64,000 nt of DNA from Paramesorhizobium endophyticum (GTDB lineage Bacteria; Pseudomonadota; Alphaproteobacteria; Rhizobiales; Rhizobiaceae). A program made the position numbers and the translations under genes. Positions 1 to 10,313 of this stretch are shown here, piece by piece. Position 1 is the first letter of the stretch, and the number at the start of each line of letters is the position of its first letter. The notes under the pieces were generated by a model. That model was not told the DNA's origin and did no database searches. It saw only the letters and a program-made list of their open reading frames with translations. The stretch spans positions 82,253 to 146,252 of the forward strand of contig NZ_BMHH01000011.1 in NCBI RefSeq assembly GCF_014640615.1. The letters run 5' to 3'.

Positions 1-1271
<1,271 letters not shown>

Positions 1272-1392
1272 GGAATATGTTTTCATCTGACATAAATCGG
1301 AACTGGATCAACATGGCCGAGGAATCTAAACAAAAAGCCGCCAACGAAGCCCGCTTTTGACTAAAATGCGTTTCGCATCCCGGCTCTTTCGA

Positions 1393-1439
1393 TTTTGAAA
1401 TTCGCCATACGGCCTGTATCGGTAGTACGAATTTCAAAA
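1393..1439. promoter_or_regulatory. 12-bp perfect inverted repeat between divergent genes
   Basis: The arm TTTTGAAATTCG (1393-1404) and its exact reverse complement CGAATTTCAAAA (1428-1439) flank a 23-nt spacer. The site lies between the response regulator (leftward) and pepF (rightward). A second dyad, GGGAC/GTCCC, lies just downstream (about 1442-1463). It could be an operator for one or both genes, or an RNA hairpin in the pepF leader. No regulator can be named from the sequence. Confidence 0.5.
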
Positions 1440-1507
1440 ACGGGACACTGGCCGCAGCGTCCCAGGAAGTGAAGAATAGTATGAATGGCGAATTTAAGGA
1501 ACCTCTT

Positions 1508-3361
1508 ATGAATAGCTCCCCGGAACTTGCCCGCCAATCTATTGGGAACGAGGCTGCCGCCGCACGGCCGCAGGCTCAAAATCTGGGCGATCTGCCGGAA
1601 TGGAACCTCGCCGATCTCTACCCCGCGATGGACTCCGCCGAACTTGCCGCCGACATGGAGAAAGCCGCCCGCGACGCCGCGGCCTTCGAGGAACGCTGGA
1701 AGGGCAAGCTCGCGGCGGAAGCGGCGAAGCCCGATGGCGGCGAACTGGCGGAAGCGATCAAGGCCTTCGAGGCGCTGGAAGAGCTGATGGGTCGCATCTA
1801 TTCTTACGCGGGCCTTCTCTATGCGGGCGACACGTCCGACCCCAAGCGCGCGAAGTTCTATGGCGATGTGCAGGGAAAGATGACCGACGCCAGCCGTCAC
1901 CTGATCTTCTTCGGGCTGGAACTCAACCACATCGACGATGCTGTCATCGAAAAGGCGATGGACGCCAATCCCGCCATCGGCCATTACCGGCCCTGGCTCG
2001 TGGATCTGCGCAAGGACAAGCCCTACCAGCTTGAAGACCGCATCGAGCAGCTGTTCCATGAAAAGTCGGTGACCGGCTATAGCGCCTGGAACCGCCTGTT
2101 CGACGAGACGATGACGGCGCTGCGCTTCACCGTCAATGGCGAGCAGCTACCCATCGAGCCGACGCTCAACCTCCTGCAGGATCCTGACGGCGCGGTGCGC
2201 AAAAAAGCTTCGGAAGCGCTGGCCGAGACCTTCACCGCCAATTTGCGCACCTTCACGCTCATCACCAACACGCTGGCCAAGGACAAGGAGATTTCCGACC
2301 GCTGGCGCGGCTTCAAGGACATCGCCGACTCCCGCCATCTGGCCAACCGCGTCGAGCCGGAAGTGGTGGATGCTTTGGCGAAAGCCGTACGCGAAGCCTA
2401 TCCGCGCCTTTCGCACCGTTATTATGCGATGAAGGCCAAATGGCTGGGCCTGCCCGTGCTGGAAAACTGGGACCGCAACGCGCCCCTGCCCGAGACGCCG
2501 CAGGCGGTGATTCCGTGGGACGAGGCGAAGGCGACGGTACTGTCGGCCTATGCCGGCTTCGCCCCTGAAATGGCCGATATCGCCCGCGACTTCTTCGACA
2601 GGAAGTGGATCGACGCGCCGACGCGCCCCGGCAAGGCCCCCGGCGCCTTCGCGCACCCCACCGTGCCTTCCGCCCACCCCTACGTGCTCCTCAACTATAT
2701 GGGCAAGCCGCGCGACGTGATGACGCTGGCGCATGAGCTTGGCCATGGCGTGCATCAGGTGCTGGCGGGCAGGCAGGGCGCGCTGATGGCATCCACCCCG
2801 CTCACGCTCGCCGAAACCGCCTCCGTCTTCGGCGAAATGCTGACCTTCCGCTCATTGCTGGAGGCTACGCAGGACAAGCGTGAGCGCAAGGCCATGCTGG
2901 CGCAGAAGGCCGAGGACATGATCAACACGGTCGTCCGCCAGATCGCCTTCTACGAATTCGAGCGCCGCGTCCACACCGAGCGCCGCAATGGGGAACTGAC
3001 GGCGGAGCGCATCGGCGAAATCTGGCTCGACGTGCAGCGCGAGAGCCTTGGCGACGCCGTGCGACTCAATCCGGGCTACGAGACCTTCTGGACCTATATC
3101 CCCCACTTCATCCACTCGCCCTTCTACGTCTACGCCTACGCCTTCGGCGACTGCCTGGTGAACTCGCTCTACGCCGTCTACCAGAACAGCGAAAAAGGCT
3201 TTCAGGACAAATATTTCGAGATGTTGAAAGCGGGCGGCACCAAGCATCACAAGGAACTGCTCGCGCCATTCGGGCTCGATGCGTCGGATCCCGGCTTCTG
3301 GCAGAAGGGCCTGTCGGTGATCGAAGGGATCATCGATGAGCTGGAGGGGATGGAAAAGTAA
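1508..3361 (+). CDS. pepF: Oligoendopeptidase F (M3 family zinc metallopeptidase)
   Basis: A cytoplasmic M3 oligopeptidase of about 617 residues. The catalytic HELGH motif falls near residues 409-413 (MTLAHELGHGVHQ), with the downstream glutamate in the LAETASVFGE stretch as third zinc ligand. It lacks a signal peptide. By family it cleaves short peptides during protein turnover or peptide recycling. I chose ATG 1508 because AAGGA at 1496-1500 sits seven bases upstream; GTG 1469 and ATG 1481 are in-frame alternatives that add 13 or 9 residues. It is transcribed divergently from the response regulator, and a palindromic repeat follows it, so it is probably monocistronic. Confidence 0.93.
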   Translation: MNSSPELARQSIGNEAAAARPQAQNLGDLPEWNLADLYPAMDSAELAADMEKAARDAAAFEERWKGKLAAEAAKPDGGELAEAIKAFEALEELMGRIYSYAGLLYAGDTSDPKRAKFYGDVQGKMTDASRHLIFFGLELNHIDDAVIEKAMDANPAIGHYRPWLVDLRKDKPYQLEDRIEQLFHEKSVTGYSAWNRLFDETMTALRFTVNGEQLPIEPTLNLLQDPDGAVRKKASEALAETFTANLRTFTLITNTLAKDKEISDRWRGFKDIADSRHLANRVEPEVVDALAKAVREAYPRLSHRYYAMKAKWLGLPVLENWDRNAPLPETPQAVIPWDEAKATVLSAYAGFAPEMADIARDFFDRKWIDAPTRPGKAPGAFAHPTVPSAHPYVLLNYMGKPRDVMTLAHELGHGVHQVLAGRQGALMASTPLTLAETASVFGEMLTFRSLLEATQDKRERKAMLAQKAEDMINTVVRQIAFYEFERRVHTERRNGELTAERIGEIWLDVQRESLGDAVRLNPGYETFWTYIPHFIHSPFYVYAYAFGDCLVNSLYAVYQNSEKGFQDKYFEMLKAGGTKHHKELLAPFGLDASDPGFWQKGLSVIEGIIDELEGMEK

Positions 3362-3392
3362 TCAGAGCAAGTTCTTTCGATGGCATCGCTAG

Positions 3393-3575
3393 GCGCCCCC
3401 CTCTGTCCTGCCGGACATCTCCCCCGCGAGGGGGGAGATTGGGCGGCATTGCTCTCCGCGTCCATTCAGCGACGTTTGCGTTCTGCACAGGCGAAACTGG
3501 CAGCTAATCTCCCCCCTTGCGGGAGAGATGCCCGGCAGGGCAGAGGGGGGCGCTGTCCCGCCAGCGTTTCCAATT
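3393..3575. repeat. A-type palindromic intergenic repeat, copy A1
   Basis: A full-length A element. The left half contains CCCCCCTCTGTCCTGCCGG then CATCTCCCCC and GGGGGGAGATT; the right half carries the complementary AATCTCCCCCC, GATGCCCGGCAGGGCAGAG and GGCGCTGTCCCGCCAGCG. Similar copies occur at 50136-50324, 58486-58690 and 58867-59042, with short forms at 7645-7722 and 12903-12962. It ends only a few bases before the pabB start codon. Confidence 0.85.
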
Positions 3576-3577
3576 AA

Positions 3578-4720
3578 ATGGAAAACCCCCTCATCCTCTT
3601 CCGCGACGACCCCGCCCAGCGCGAACTCCTCTTCGCCGGCCCGTCGCAAATCATAACCGCCGAACACCCGGACGACTTCGAACCGGCCTTCACCGCCCTG
3701 CAATCCGCCCATGAAGCAGGTAAGTGGCTGGCGGGCTATCTCTCCTATGAGGCAGGCTATCTCCTTGAACGGAAACTAAAGTCTCGCCTCCCATCCAACC
3801 GCCGCGCGCCGCTTCTCTGCTTCGGCGTCTTCGACGGCCCATCGGACCTCGGCCTGCCCGACCGCAAGCCGCAGAACGAACCATTCCTCACCGACGCCCG
3901 CGCCGCGTGGAGTTTCCCCGACTACGAAAAGCGCTTCGCCCGCCTCCACCGTCATTTGCGCGAGGGCGATTGCTACCAGGGCAATCTGACCTTCCCCGTC
4001 CATGCCCGCTGGTCGGGCGATCCGCTGGCCGCCTTCGATGCTCTCACCGCCCGCCAGCCTGTCCGCTATGGCGCGTTCGTCGATCTTGGTGGACCGATCA
4101 TCCTGTCGCGTTCGCCGGAGCTGTTCTTCGACATCGACAATGACGGCTGGATCGAAACCCACCCGATGAAGGGCACGACGCCGCGCGGAAAAACGCCCGA
4201 GGAAGACGACCGCCTCCGCGATTTCCTGATCCACGACCCCAAAAGCCAGGCGGAAAACCGCATGATCGTCGATCTCCTGCGCAACGACATATCATTGATC
4301 AGCGACCCGGCGAGCCTATATGTACCGGAGCTTTTCAAGGTCGAGCGCTATCCGACCGTCCACCAGATGGTGTCGAAAGTGCGCGCCCGCCTCAACCCGG
4401 GCCTCACGCTTCGCGCCATTTTCGCGGCGCTTTTTCCCTGCGGCTCGATAACCGGCGCGCCGAAGATCCGCGCCATGGAAATCCTGTCCGAGCTTGAAGA
4501 AGCCCCGCGCGACGTATATTGCGGTGCGATTGGCTGGATAGGGCCGCAAGGCCGGATGCGCTTCAATGTGGCCATCCGCACCATTTCGCTCTATCCTGAC
4601 GGCAATGCCACTTTCAACATCGGCGGTGGAATCGTATTCGATTCAACCGCTGAGGCGGAGTATGAGGAATGTCTTCTGAAAGCCCGGTTCGCAACGGGAA
4701 CGGTCCCGATTACGAACTGA
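3578..4720 (+). CDS. pabB: Aminodeoxychorismate synthase component I
   Basis: A chorismate-binding enzyme of 380 residues. By family it converts chorismate and ammonia to 4-amino-4-deoxychorismate for folate synthesis. Visible hallmarks are PELFF, GTTPRG near residue 195, ENRMIVDLLRND, GSITGAPKIRAMEI near 290, and a C-terminal GGGIV block. It is shorter than anthranilate synthase TrpE, as expected of PabB. The 3' end overlaps pabC by 52 nt, which implies translational coupling. The upstream repeat A1 runs almost to the ATG and I see no Shine-Dalgarno, so initiation may be weak or use another start. No pabA-type amidotransferase gene is in the window. Confidence 0.9.
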   Translation: MENPLILFRDDPAQRELLFAGPSQIITAEHPDDFEPAFTALQSAHEAGKWLAGYLSYEAGYLLERKLKSRLPSNRRAPLLCFGVFDGPSDLGLPDRKPQNEPFLTDARAAWSFPDYEKRFARLHRHLREGDCYQGNLTFPVHARWSGDPLAAFDALTARQPVRYGAFVDLGGPIILSRSPELFFDIDNDGWIETHPMKGTTPRGKTPEEDDRLRDFLIHDPKSQAENRMIVDLLRNDISLISDPASLYVPELFKVERYPTVHQMVSKVRARLNPGLTLRAIFAALFPCGSITGAPKIRAMEILSELEEAPRDVYCGAIGWIGPQGRMRFNVAIRTISLYPDGNATFNIGGGIVFDSTAEAEYEECLLKARFATGTVPITN

Positions 4721-5328
4721 TCGAGACGCTGCGATGGGAGCCGCTCTGTGGTTTCCTGCGGCTGCAACGTCATCTGGCGCGGCTGGAGCACTCTGCCCAA
4801 GCGCTGAGCTTCCCCTTCGATGAGACGGCGATCCGCGCCAGGCTGGAGAGCGTCGCCAGGGGCGATCAGGCGCTGCGCGTTCGCCTGGCGCTCGATCTGG
4901 GCGGCACCGTCAGCGTCACCGCGCAACCTTTCACCCCGCTTTCCCCCGATACCATCTGGCGCGTCGCCATCGCCCACACCCGGCTCGACAAAAAGGACCC
5001 GCTGCTCCACCACAAGACGACGCGGCGGCAGATTTACGAGGCGGCGCGGGCCGAATTCTCCCGCGACGACGTGGACGAGGTGATCCTCCTCAACAATGAA
5101 GGCCGCGTCTGCGAAGGCACCATCACCTCGGTCTTCGCCGATCATGGGGGCACCTGCTGCGCCACCCCGGCGCTCGACTGCGGCCTCCTGCCCGGCATCC
5201 TGCGCGGCGAACTCCTCGCCGGCGGCATCGTCCATGAGGCGGAACTCACCGAAGACGATCTGCGCAAGGCGAAGAACATCCTCGTCGGGAATTCGCTCCG
5301 CGGGCTGATCCGGGCGCGGCTGTTGTAA
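4669..5328 (+). CDS. pabC: Aminodeoxychorismate lyase-like class IV PLP enzyme
   Basis: A protein of 219 residues with a class IV aminotransferase fold. The PLP lysine is probably in LLHHKTTRR near residue 110, and CEGTITSVF near 145 is the conserved cofactor-binding stretch. Overlap with pabB supports conversion of aminodeoxychorismate to 4-aminobenzoate plus pyruvate. It is at the short end for the family. Because class IV aminotransferases share these motifs, the assignment relies partly on context; a D-amino acid or branched-chain role is less likely. Confidence 0.82.
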   Translation: MSSESPVRNGNGPDYELIETLRWEPLCGFLRLQRHLARLEHSAQALSFPFDETAIRARLESVARGDQALRVRLALDLGGTVSVTAQPFTPLSPDTIWRVAIAHTRLDKKDPLLHHKTTRRQIYEAARAEFSRDDVDEVILLNNEGRVCEGTITSVFADHGGTCCATPALDCGLLPGILRGELLAGGIVHEAELTEDDLRKAKNILVGNSLRGLIRARLL

Positions 5329-5491
5329 ACTGCACGAAAATTAACGCTCTTTACTCATCTGCATCCAAATGATGCAGGGAGAATGCATTGCCGCACTTTA
5401 TTGTGACGAGAAACTATGGTTTAGCCGGAGTTGGACCCCTTACAAGGAACATTCTGCACGAAACATCGAACCCAGATCGGAGATACTGGAA

Positions 5492-6937
5492 ATGGCGGAA
5501 GCGAAATGGCCGATTTACGGCGAAATCACCGGCCCTATTGTTATGATCGGCTTCGGGTCGATCGGGCGCGGTACCCTGCCGCTGATCGAACGCCATTTCA
5601 AATTCGACAAATCGCGTCTGGTCATCATTGACCCCAGCGACGCAAACAGGAAGATCGCCGAGGACAAGGGCTACCGTTTCTTCCAGCAGGCGATCACGAA
5701 GGACAATTACAAATCCATCCTCGCGCCATTGCTGAACGAGGGTGAAGGCCAGGCCTTCTGCGTCAACCTCTCGGTCGATACCTCCTCGCTCGATCTGATG
5801 AAATTCTGCCGTGAAGAAGGCGCGCTCTACATCGACACCGTGGTAGAGCCGTGGCTCGGCTTCTATTTCGACGACAAGGCCGACAATGCCGCGCGCACCA
5901 ACTATGCGCTGCGCGAGACGGTGCGGGCCGAGAAGAAGAAAAACCCCGGCGGCACCACCGCCGTCTCCTGCTGCGGCGCCAATCCCGGCATGGTCTCCTG
6001 GTTCGTGAAGAAGGCGCTTGTCGATCTCGCCATCGAACTGAAGCTCGACTTCACCGAGCCCGCCGTTGACGATCGCGAGGGCTGGGCCAAGCTGATGAAA
6101 AAGGCCGGCGTCAAGGGCATTCACATTGCCGAGCGCGACACGCAGCGCGCCAAAGAGCCCAAACCGCTCAACGTGTTCTGGAATACATGGTCGGTCGAAG
6201 GCTTCATCGCCGAAGGCCTTCAGCCGGCGGAGCTTGGCTGGGGCACGCACGAAAAATGGATGCCGAAGAACGCCCGCGAGCAGAAGAAGGGCAACAAGGC
6301 CGCCATCTTCCTCGAGCAGCCCGGCGCGAACACGCGCGTGCGCAGCTGGTGCCCGACACCGGGCCCGCAATATGGCTTCCTTGTCACCCATAACGAATCC
6401 ATCTCGATCGCCGATTTCTTCACCGTGCGCGACAAGAAGGACGAGGTGGTCTACCGCCCGACCTGCCATTACGCCTACCATCCCGCTAATGATGCGATGC
6501 TCTCGCTCGACGAGATGTTCGGCGCGGCCGGTAAGCCACAGCCGGTCCTGCATGTGCTGGAAGAGGGTGAACTCCTCGACGGCATCGACGAGCTGGGCGT
6601 GCTGCTCTACGGCCACGACCGCAATGCCTATTGGTATGGCTCACAGCTCTCGCTGGAGGAAGCCCGCAAGCTCGCCCCTTACCAGAACGCCACCGGCCTT
6701 CAGGTATCGTCCGCCGTGCTCGCGGGCATGGTCTGGGCGCTGGAGAATCCGGAAGCCGGCATCGTCGAGACCGACGAGATGGACTACAAGCGCTGCCTCG
6801 AAGTGCAATCGCCTTACCTCGGTCCCGTGAAAGGTTATTACACCGACTGGACCCCGCTCGAAGGCCGCCCCGGCTTCTTCAAGGAAGACCTCGACACGAA
6901 GGATCCCTGGCAGTTCAGGAATATTCTGGTGCGGTAA
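5492..6937 (+). CDS. hss: Homospermidine synthase
   Basis: 481 residues from ATG 5492, matching the roughly 480 residues usual for bacterial homospermidine synthase. The N-terminus has a Rossmann nucleotide site, GPIVMIGFGSIGRG, near residues 14-27. By family it is a cytosolic NAD-dependent enzyme that builds sym-homospermidine from putrescine, a polyamine characteristic of alphaproteobacteria. A longer frame from 5369 exists, but MAEAKWPIYGEITGP is the conserved start, with GGAGA at 5479-5483 in front. Flanking genes are unrelated, so it looks monocistronic. Confidence 0.93.
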   Translation: MAEAKWPIYGEITGPIVMIGFGSIGRGTLPLIERHFKFDKSRLVIIDPSDANRKIAEDKGYRFFQQAITKDNYKSILAPLLNEGEGQAFCVNLSVDTSSLDLMKFCREEGALYIDTVVEPWLGFYFDDKADNAARTNYALRETVRAEKKKNPGGTTAVSCCGANPGMVSWFVKKALVDLAIELKLDFTEPAVDDREGWAKLMKKAGVKGIHIAERDTQRAKEPKPLNVFWNTWSVEGFIAEGLQPAELGWGTHEKWMPKNAREQKKGNKAAIFLEQPGANTRVRSWCPTPGPQYGFLVTHNESISIADFFTVRDKKDEVVYRPTCHYAYHPANDAMLSLDEMFGAAGKPQPVLHVLEEGELLDGIDELGVLLYGHDRNAYWYGSQLSLEEARKLAPYQNATGLQVSSAVLAGMVWALENPEAGIVETDEMDYKRCLEVQSPYLGPVKGYYTDWTPLEGRPGFFKEDLDTKDPWQFRNILVR

Positions 6938-6948
6938 TCCCAAGCGCT

Positions 6949-7146
6949 CCCTTCCCCCTTGCGGGGATTGAGGAGCGTTCGGTCGAAGACCGAGGAAAAG
7001 CCAACGATTTGGCTTTTCCAGCGACGAACCCCGCGTCAGCGGGCGGATGGGGTGGTGACGTTGCGCTACTTCTGGAGATCATGGCGTAAACGTCACCACC
7101 CCCACCCGACCCTTCGGGCCACCCTCCCCGCAAGGGGGAGGGAAGG
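6949..7146. repeat. B-type intergenic repeat, copy B1 (compound)
   Basis: B elements have an outer CCCTCCCCCTTGCGGGG-like arm, a central GGTGGTGACG ... CGTCACCACCCCCA dyad, and GCCCGCTAACGCGGGC or CGACCCTTCGGGCCACC segments. B1 has an added inner module: a perfect 10-bp inverted repeat GGAAAAGCCA (6994-7003) and TGGCTTTTCC (7010-7019), preceded by a GTCGAAGAC dyad. Other copies are at 10314-10437, 16279-16462, 28808-28938 and 62371-62543. Confidence 0.85.
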
Positions 7147-7261
7147 CGCCAACCCGTTGCCAAAATACCACACACCTCTCCCCCTCCCCTCAATGGGCTT
7201 GTTTTCGTTAAAATTTGGATACATCAGAGGAGAGGCCCAATCTGAACGGGAGAGCCAGACC

Positions 7262-7639
7262 ATGAAACGTTTAAACACGGCGGCAGCCCTTGCAGTCATT
7301 TCCGTGACTCTCGCGGCCTGTCAGTCCGCCGGCCCCATCGGCGGCAATGCCCCCACCGTGATCGGTCGTGGCGGCATCGAAGGCAATTGGGTCGATGCGA
7401 ACGGCATCACCTCCAGCTTCAATTCCGGCGTCTTCGTCACGCGGACGACCGACACCAACGAGAAGCTCGCCGAAGGCAGCTACCGCTACGAAAACCCGCA
7501 GCTCGTCGCCATCGACATGCGCTCGCTCGTGCGCGGCACCACCTCGCGCGTCAATTGCGCCGTGGTTTCGCCCTCGCAGCTCAACTGCACTTCCTCCGCC
7601 GGGTCGCAATTCTCGCTGACCCGCAAGGCCGCTGGGTAA
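7262..7639 (+). CDS. omp10: Outer membrane lipoprotein Omp10
   Basis: 125 residues with a lipoprotein signal: Lys-Arg start, hydrophobic core and lipobox LAAC ending at Cys20. The mature part (GIEGNWVDANGITSSFNSGVF, TRTTDTNEKLAEGSYRY, NCTSSAGSQFSLTRKAAG) closely matches my recollection of Brucella Omp10, including its length. Omp10 is a small surface-exposed outer-membrane lipoprotein. An in-frame extension back to 6959 runs through repeat B1 and is not real; ATG 7262 follows GGGAG at about 7249-7253. A compact A-type repeat follows the stop. Confidence 0.9.
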   Translation: MKRLNTAAALAVISVTLAACQSAGPIGGNAPTVIGRGGIEGNWVDANGITSSFNSGVFVTRTTDTNEKLAEGSYRYENPQLVAIDMRSLVRGTTSRVNCAVVSPSQLNCTSSAGSQFSLTRKAAG

Positions 7640-7644
7640 TTTAT

Positions 7645-7722
7645 AAACGCTGGCGGGACAGCGCCTCCCTCGGCCCTCCTGAGCGTGTCGAAGGGCGGAC
7701 AGAGGGGGGCGCTGTCCCGCAA
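7645..7722. repeat. A-type repeat, short copy A2
   Basis: A short A element bounded by a perfect 13-bp inverted repeat: GCGGGACAGCGCC (7653-7665) and GGCGCTGTCCCGC (7708-7720). The interior differs from full copies and carries CCTGAGCGTGTCGAAGGGC. It sits just past the omp10 stop and could act as a transcript-end hairpin. Confidence 0.75.
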
Positions 7723-7885
7723 AGGCTATTATTTTCTCCCCTTTTCGATAACCATCTCCCGCCTCTCCCAAAATATTAACAAAATATAACTTTCCACTTG
7801 CATAAGACATCGCAAGATGTTTGCATCAGGCATCTCGGTGGGGGCCGAGGTGCTAGCGGGCGAGTTCACAGGGAGACAAGTAGTA

Positions 7886-10306
7886 ATGTCCGCATTTCGT
7901 ATTCGTGTATTGTTGTGTACTTCCGTACTAGCGATGTCGGCTGATGCCGCTTTCGCCGATTACAAGCTCAACATCCTGCATAACAACGACTGGCACAGCC
8001 GGATCGAATCCATCAACAAATATGATTCCACCTGTTCCACCGAGGAAGAGGCGAAGAATGAGTGCTTCGGCGGCGCCGCTCGGTTGAAAGCGGCCATAGA
8101 TAGCCGAAGGGGTGCGCTGAAGGACGAGAATGTCCTGCTCCTCAACGCGGGCGACAATTTCCAGGGCTCGCTCTTCTACACCACCTACAAGGGGGCTGCC
8201 GAAGCCGAATTCATGAACCTCATGAAGTTCGATGCCATGACCATCGGCAATCATGAGTTCGATGATGGCGAGGATGGGCTCGCGACCTTCATTGGCAAGA
8301 CCGATTTCCCTGTTGTCAGCGCCAATGTGCGCACCGACGTGAAATCCGCCATCAAGGACAAGATCAAACCTTACCTCATCAAGGAAGTGGGCGGCACGAA
8401 GATCGCCATCGTCGGCGCCGTAACGAACGACACCGCCGAGCTCGCCTCTCCCGGTCCAAATGTCGGCATCGAGGACGATGTGAAGGCCATCACATCAGCC
8501 GTCGAGGAGGTGACGAAGCAAGGCGTCGACAAGGTGATCGCGCTCACCCATGTCGGCTACGCACGTGACATCGCCGCCATCGCCAAGATTCCAGGCGTCG
8601 ATGTGGTGGTGGGCGGCCATTCCCACACCCTGCTCTCCAACACGGACAGCACGGCGGAAGGCCCCTACCCCACTTTCGTAGAGAATCCCGGCGGCTATTC
8701 GGTGCCCGTCGTCCAGGCGCGCTCCTATGGCAAATATCTCGGCGAGATTGCCGTCACCTTCGACGACAAGGGCAAGCCGCTTTCAGCCAAGGGCGACCCT
8801 GTTCTCATCGATTCCTCGATCAAGCCGGACGAGGCAGTGCTCGCCCGCGTCAAGGAACTGGGCAAGCCCATCGAGGAACTGAAGGCGAAGGTTATCTCCA
8901 GCACGGTCGGCCCCATCGAGGGCGGGCGTGAGGTCTGCCGCGTGGCCGAATGCACTATGGGCAATCTCGTCGCAGATGCCATGCTCGACCGCGTGAAAAG
9001 CCAGGGCATTGCGATTGCCATCATGAATGGCGGCGGTCTGCGCGCCTCCATCGACGCCGGCGATATCAGCATGGGCGAAGTGCTGACCGTGCTGCCGTTT
9101 CAGAACACGCTCGCTACCTTCCAGTTGAAGGGTGCGGACGTAAAGGCGGCGCTGGAAAACGGCGTCAGCCAGGTGACCGAGGGCGGCGGGCGCTTCCCGC
9201 AGGTCGCGGGGCTGAAGTTCAGCTTCGACAAGTCGAAACCGGTGGGCGAGCGGGTTGCCGACATCCAGGTGCAGGATGGAAACAGCTGGAAGCCGCTGGA
9301 TACGAAAGCCACTTACGGCGTCGTCTCCAACAATTTTATGCGCGGCGGCGGCGACGGCTACAAGATCTTCGCGACAGCGGCGGCGAACGCCTATGATTAC
9401 GGCCCGGGCCTCGATCAGGTCGTCGCCGATTATCTCGCCAAGAACCGGTCCTACAAGCCCTATCTGGACGGGCGCATAAAGGCCGTCGCGACGCAAGTGG
9501 CAGCGAAGGCTCCCGAGCCGACGACAACAGGAACGATCAAGCCGGCCCAGAAAGCCGCGCCTGCCGAACCTGTCAACCCGGCTAAATCGATGGAAGCAGC
9601 GAAGACGATGGCCGCGGCCAAGCCGGCGGAAGAGGTGAAGAAGCCTGCAAAGCCGGACGCCGCCAAGGCCACAACGCCTGCAAAGCCGGCGGAAGCGGCA
9701 AAGCCTGCAAAGCCGGTGCAGACGATCAAGGCGAAGCCCGTGGAAGCCGCGAAGCCCATGAAGCCCGCTGCCACCGTCGCCAAGCCCGCAACCGCCGCCA
9801 AGCCAGCCCAGACGGTCAAGGCCAAACCCGCAACCCCGGCCAAGCCGGCACAAGCGGCCAAGGCCAAGCCCATGGAGCCGGCGAAGCCAGCAAAGACCCT
9901 CGCAGCGGCAAAACCCGCAAAGCCTGCCAAACCGGCTGCATCCGTCAAACCTGCCAAAACCGCTGTTATCGTGCGGAAGAAACAGGCTGAAACACGCAAG
10001 CCCGTCACTCCGGTAAAGCAGGCCGTGGTGGCAAAGAAGGCCGCGCCGAAGCAGATTGCGAAGGCGAAGCAAGACACAAAGCAGAAGCCGGCCAAGCCGC
10101 AAACGCTGGCGCAATTGCTTGCCAAGCCCGCAAAGCCGAAAAAGCCCGTCGTGAAGAAGGTTCACCTCATCAAGGCGGGCGACACCTACTGGGATCTGGC
10201 GAAACGCTACTATGGCGATGCGACGGACTGGCCGAAGCTCCACAAGGCCAACAAATACGCCCCGCGCCGCCTGCCTATCGGTGTAAAACTGAGCATCCCG
10301 GCCTGA
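7886..10306 (+). CDS. Secreted 5'-nucleotidase/metallophosphatase with KPA-rich linker and C-terminal LysM domain
   Basis: 806 residues. A signal peptide (residues 1-24, cleavage after AAFA) precedes a UshA-like metallophosphatase domain with NDWHSR, NAGDNFQGS, GNHEFDDG and GGHSHT. The 5'-nucleotidase C-terminal domain ends near residue 535 and includes NNFMRGGGDGY. Residues about 540-755 are a low-complexity Lys/Pro/Ala linker. Residues 758-805 form a LysM module (HLIKAGDTYWDLAKRYYGDATDW). By family it hydrolyses extracytoplasmic nucleotides; the LysM and cationic linker suggest anchoring to peptidoglycan. Start 7886 follows GGGAGA at about 7871. Upstream, ACATC-GCAA-GATGT (7807-7820) lies between two TTGCAT copies and may be an operator. 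Confidence 0.9.
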   Translation: MSAFRIRVLLCTSVLAMSADAAFADYKLNILHNNDWHSRIESINKYDSTCSTEEEAKNECFGGAARLKAAIDSRRGALKDENVLLLNAGDNFQGSLFYTTYKGAAEAEFMNLMKFDAMTIGNHEFDDGEDGLATFIGKTDFPVVSANVRTDVKSAIKDKIKPYLIKEVGGTKIAIVGAVTNDTAELASPGPNVGIEDDVKAITSAVEEVTKQGVDKVIALTHVGYARDIAAIAKIPGVDVVVGGHSHTLLSNTDSTAEGPYPTFVENPGGYSVPVVQARSYGKYLGEIAVTFDDKGKPLSAKGDPVLIDSSIKPDEAVLARVKELGKPIEELKAKVISSTVGPIEGGREVCRVAECTMGNLVADAMLDRVKSQGIAIAIMNGGGLRASIDAGDISMGEVLTVLPFQNTLATFQLKGADVKAALENGVSQVTEGGGRFPQVAGLKFSFDKSKPVGERVADIQVQDGNSWKPLDTKATYGVVSNNFMRGGGDGYKIFATAAANAYDYGPGLDQVVADYLAKNRSYKPYLDGRIKAVATQVAAKAPEPTTTGTIKPAQKAAPAEPVNPAKSMEAAKTMAAAKPAEEVKKPAKPDAAKATTPAKPAEAAKPAKPVQTIKAKPVEAAKPMKPAATVAKPATAAKPAQTVKAKPATPAKPAQAAKAKPMEPAKPAKTLAAAKPAKPAKPAASVKPAKTAVIVRKKQAETRKPVTPVKQAVVAKKAAPKQIAKAKQDTKQKPAKPQTLAQLLAKPAKPKKPVVKKVHLIKAGDTYWDLAKRYYGDATDWPKLHKANKYAPRRLPIGVKLSIPA

Positions 10307-10313
10307 TCTTCTT

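Noticed and set aside
8783..10243. 486-codon minus-strand open frame over the nucleotidase-LysM gene
   Set aside because: It mirrors the Lys/Pro/Ala repeats as Gly/Leu/Arg repeats, with no family features. It is a shadow of the real gene.
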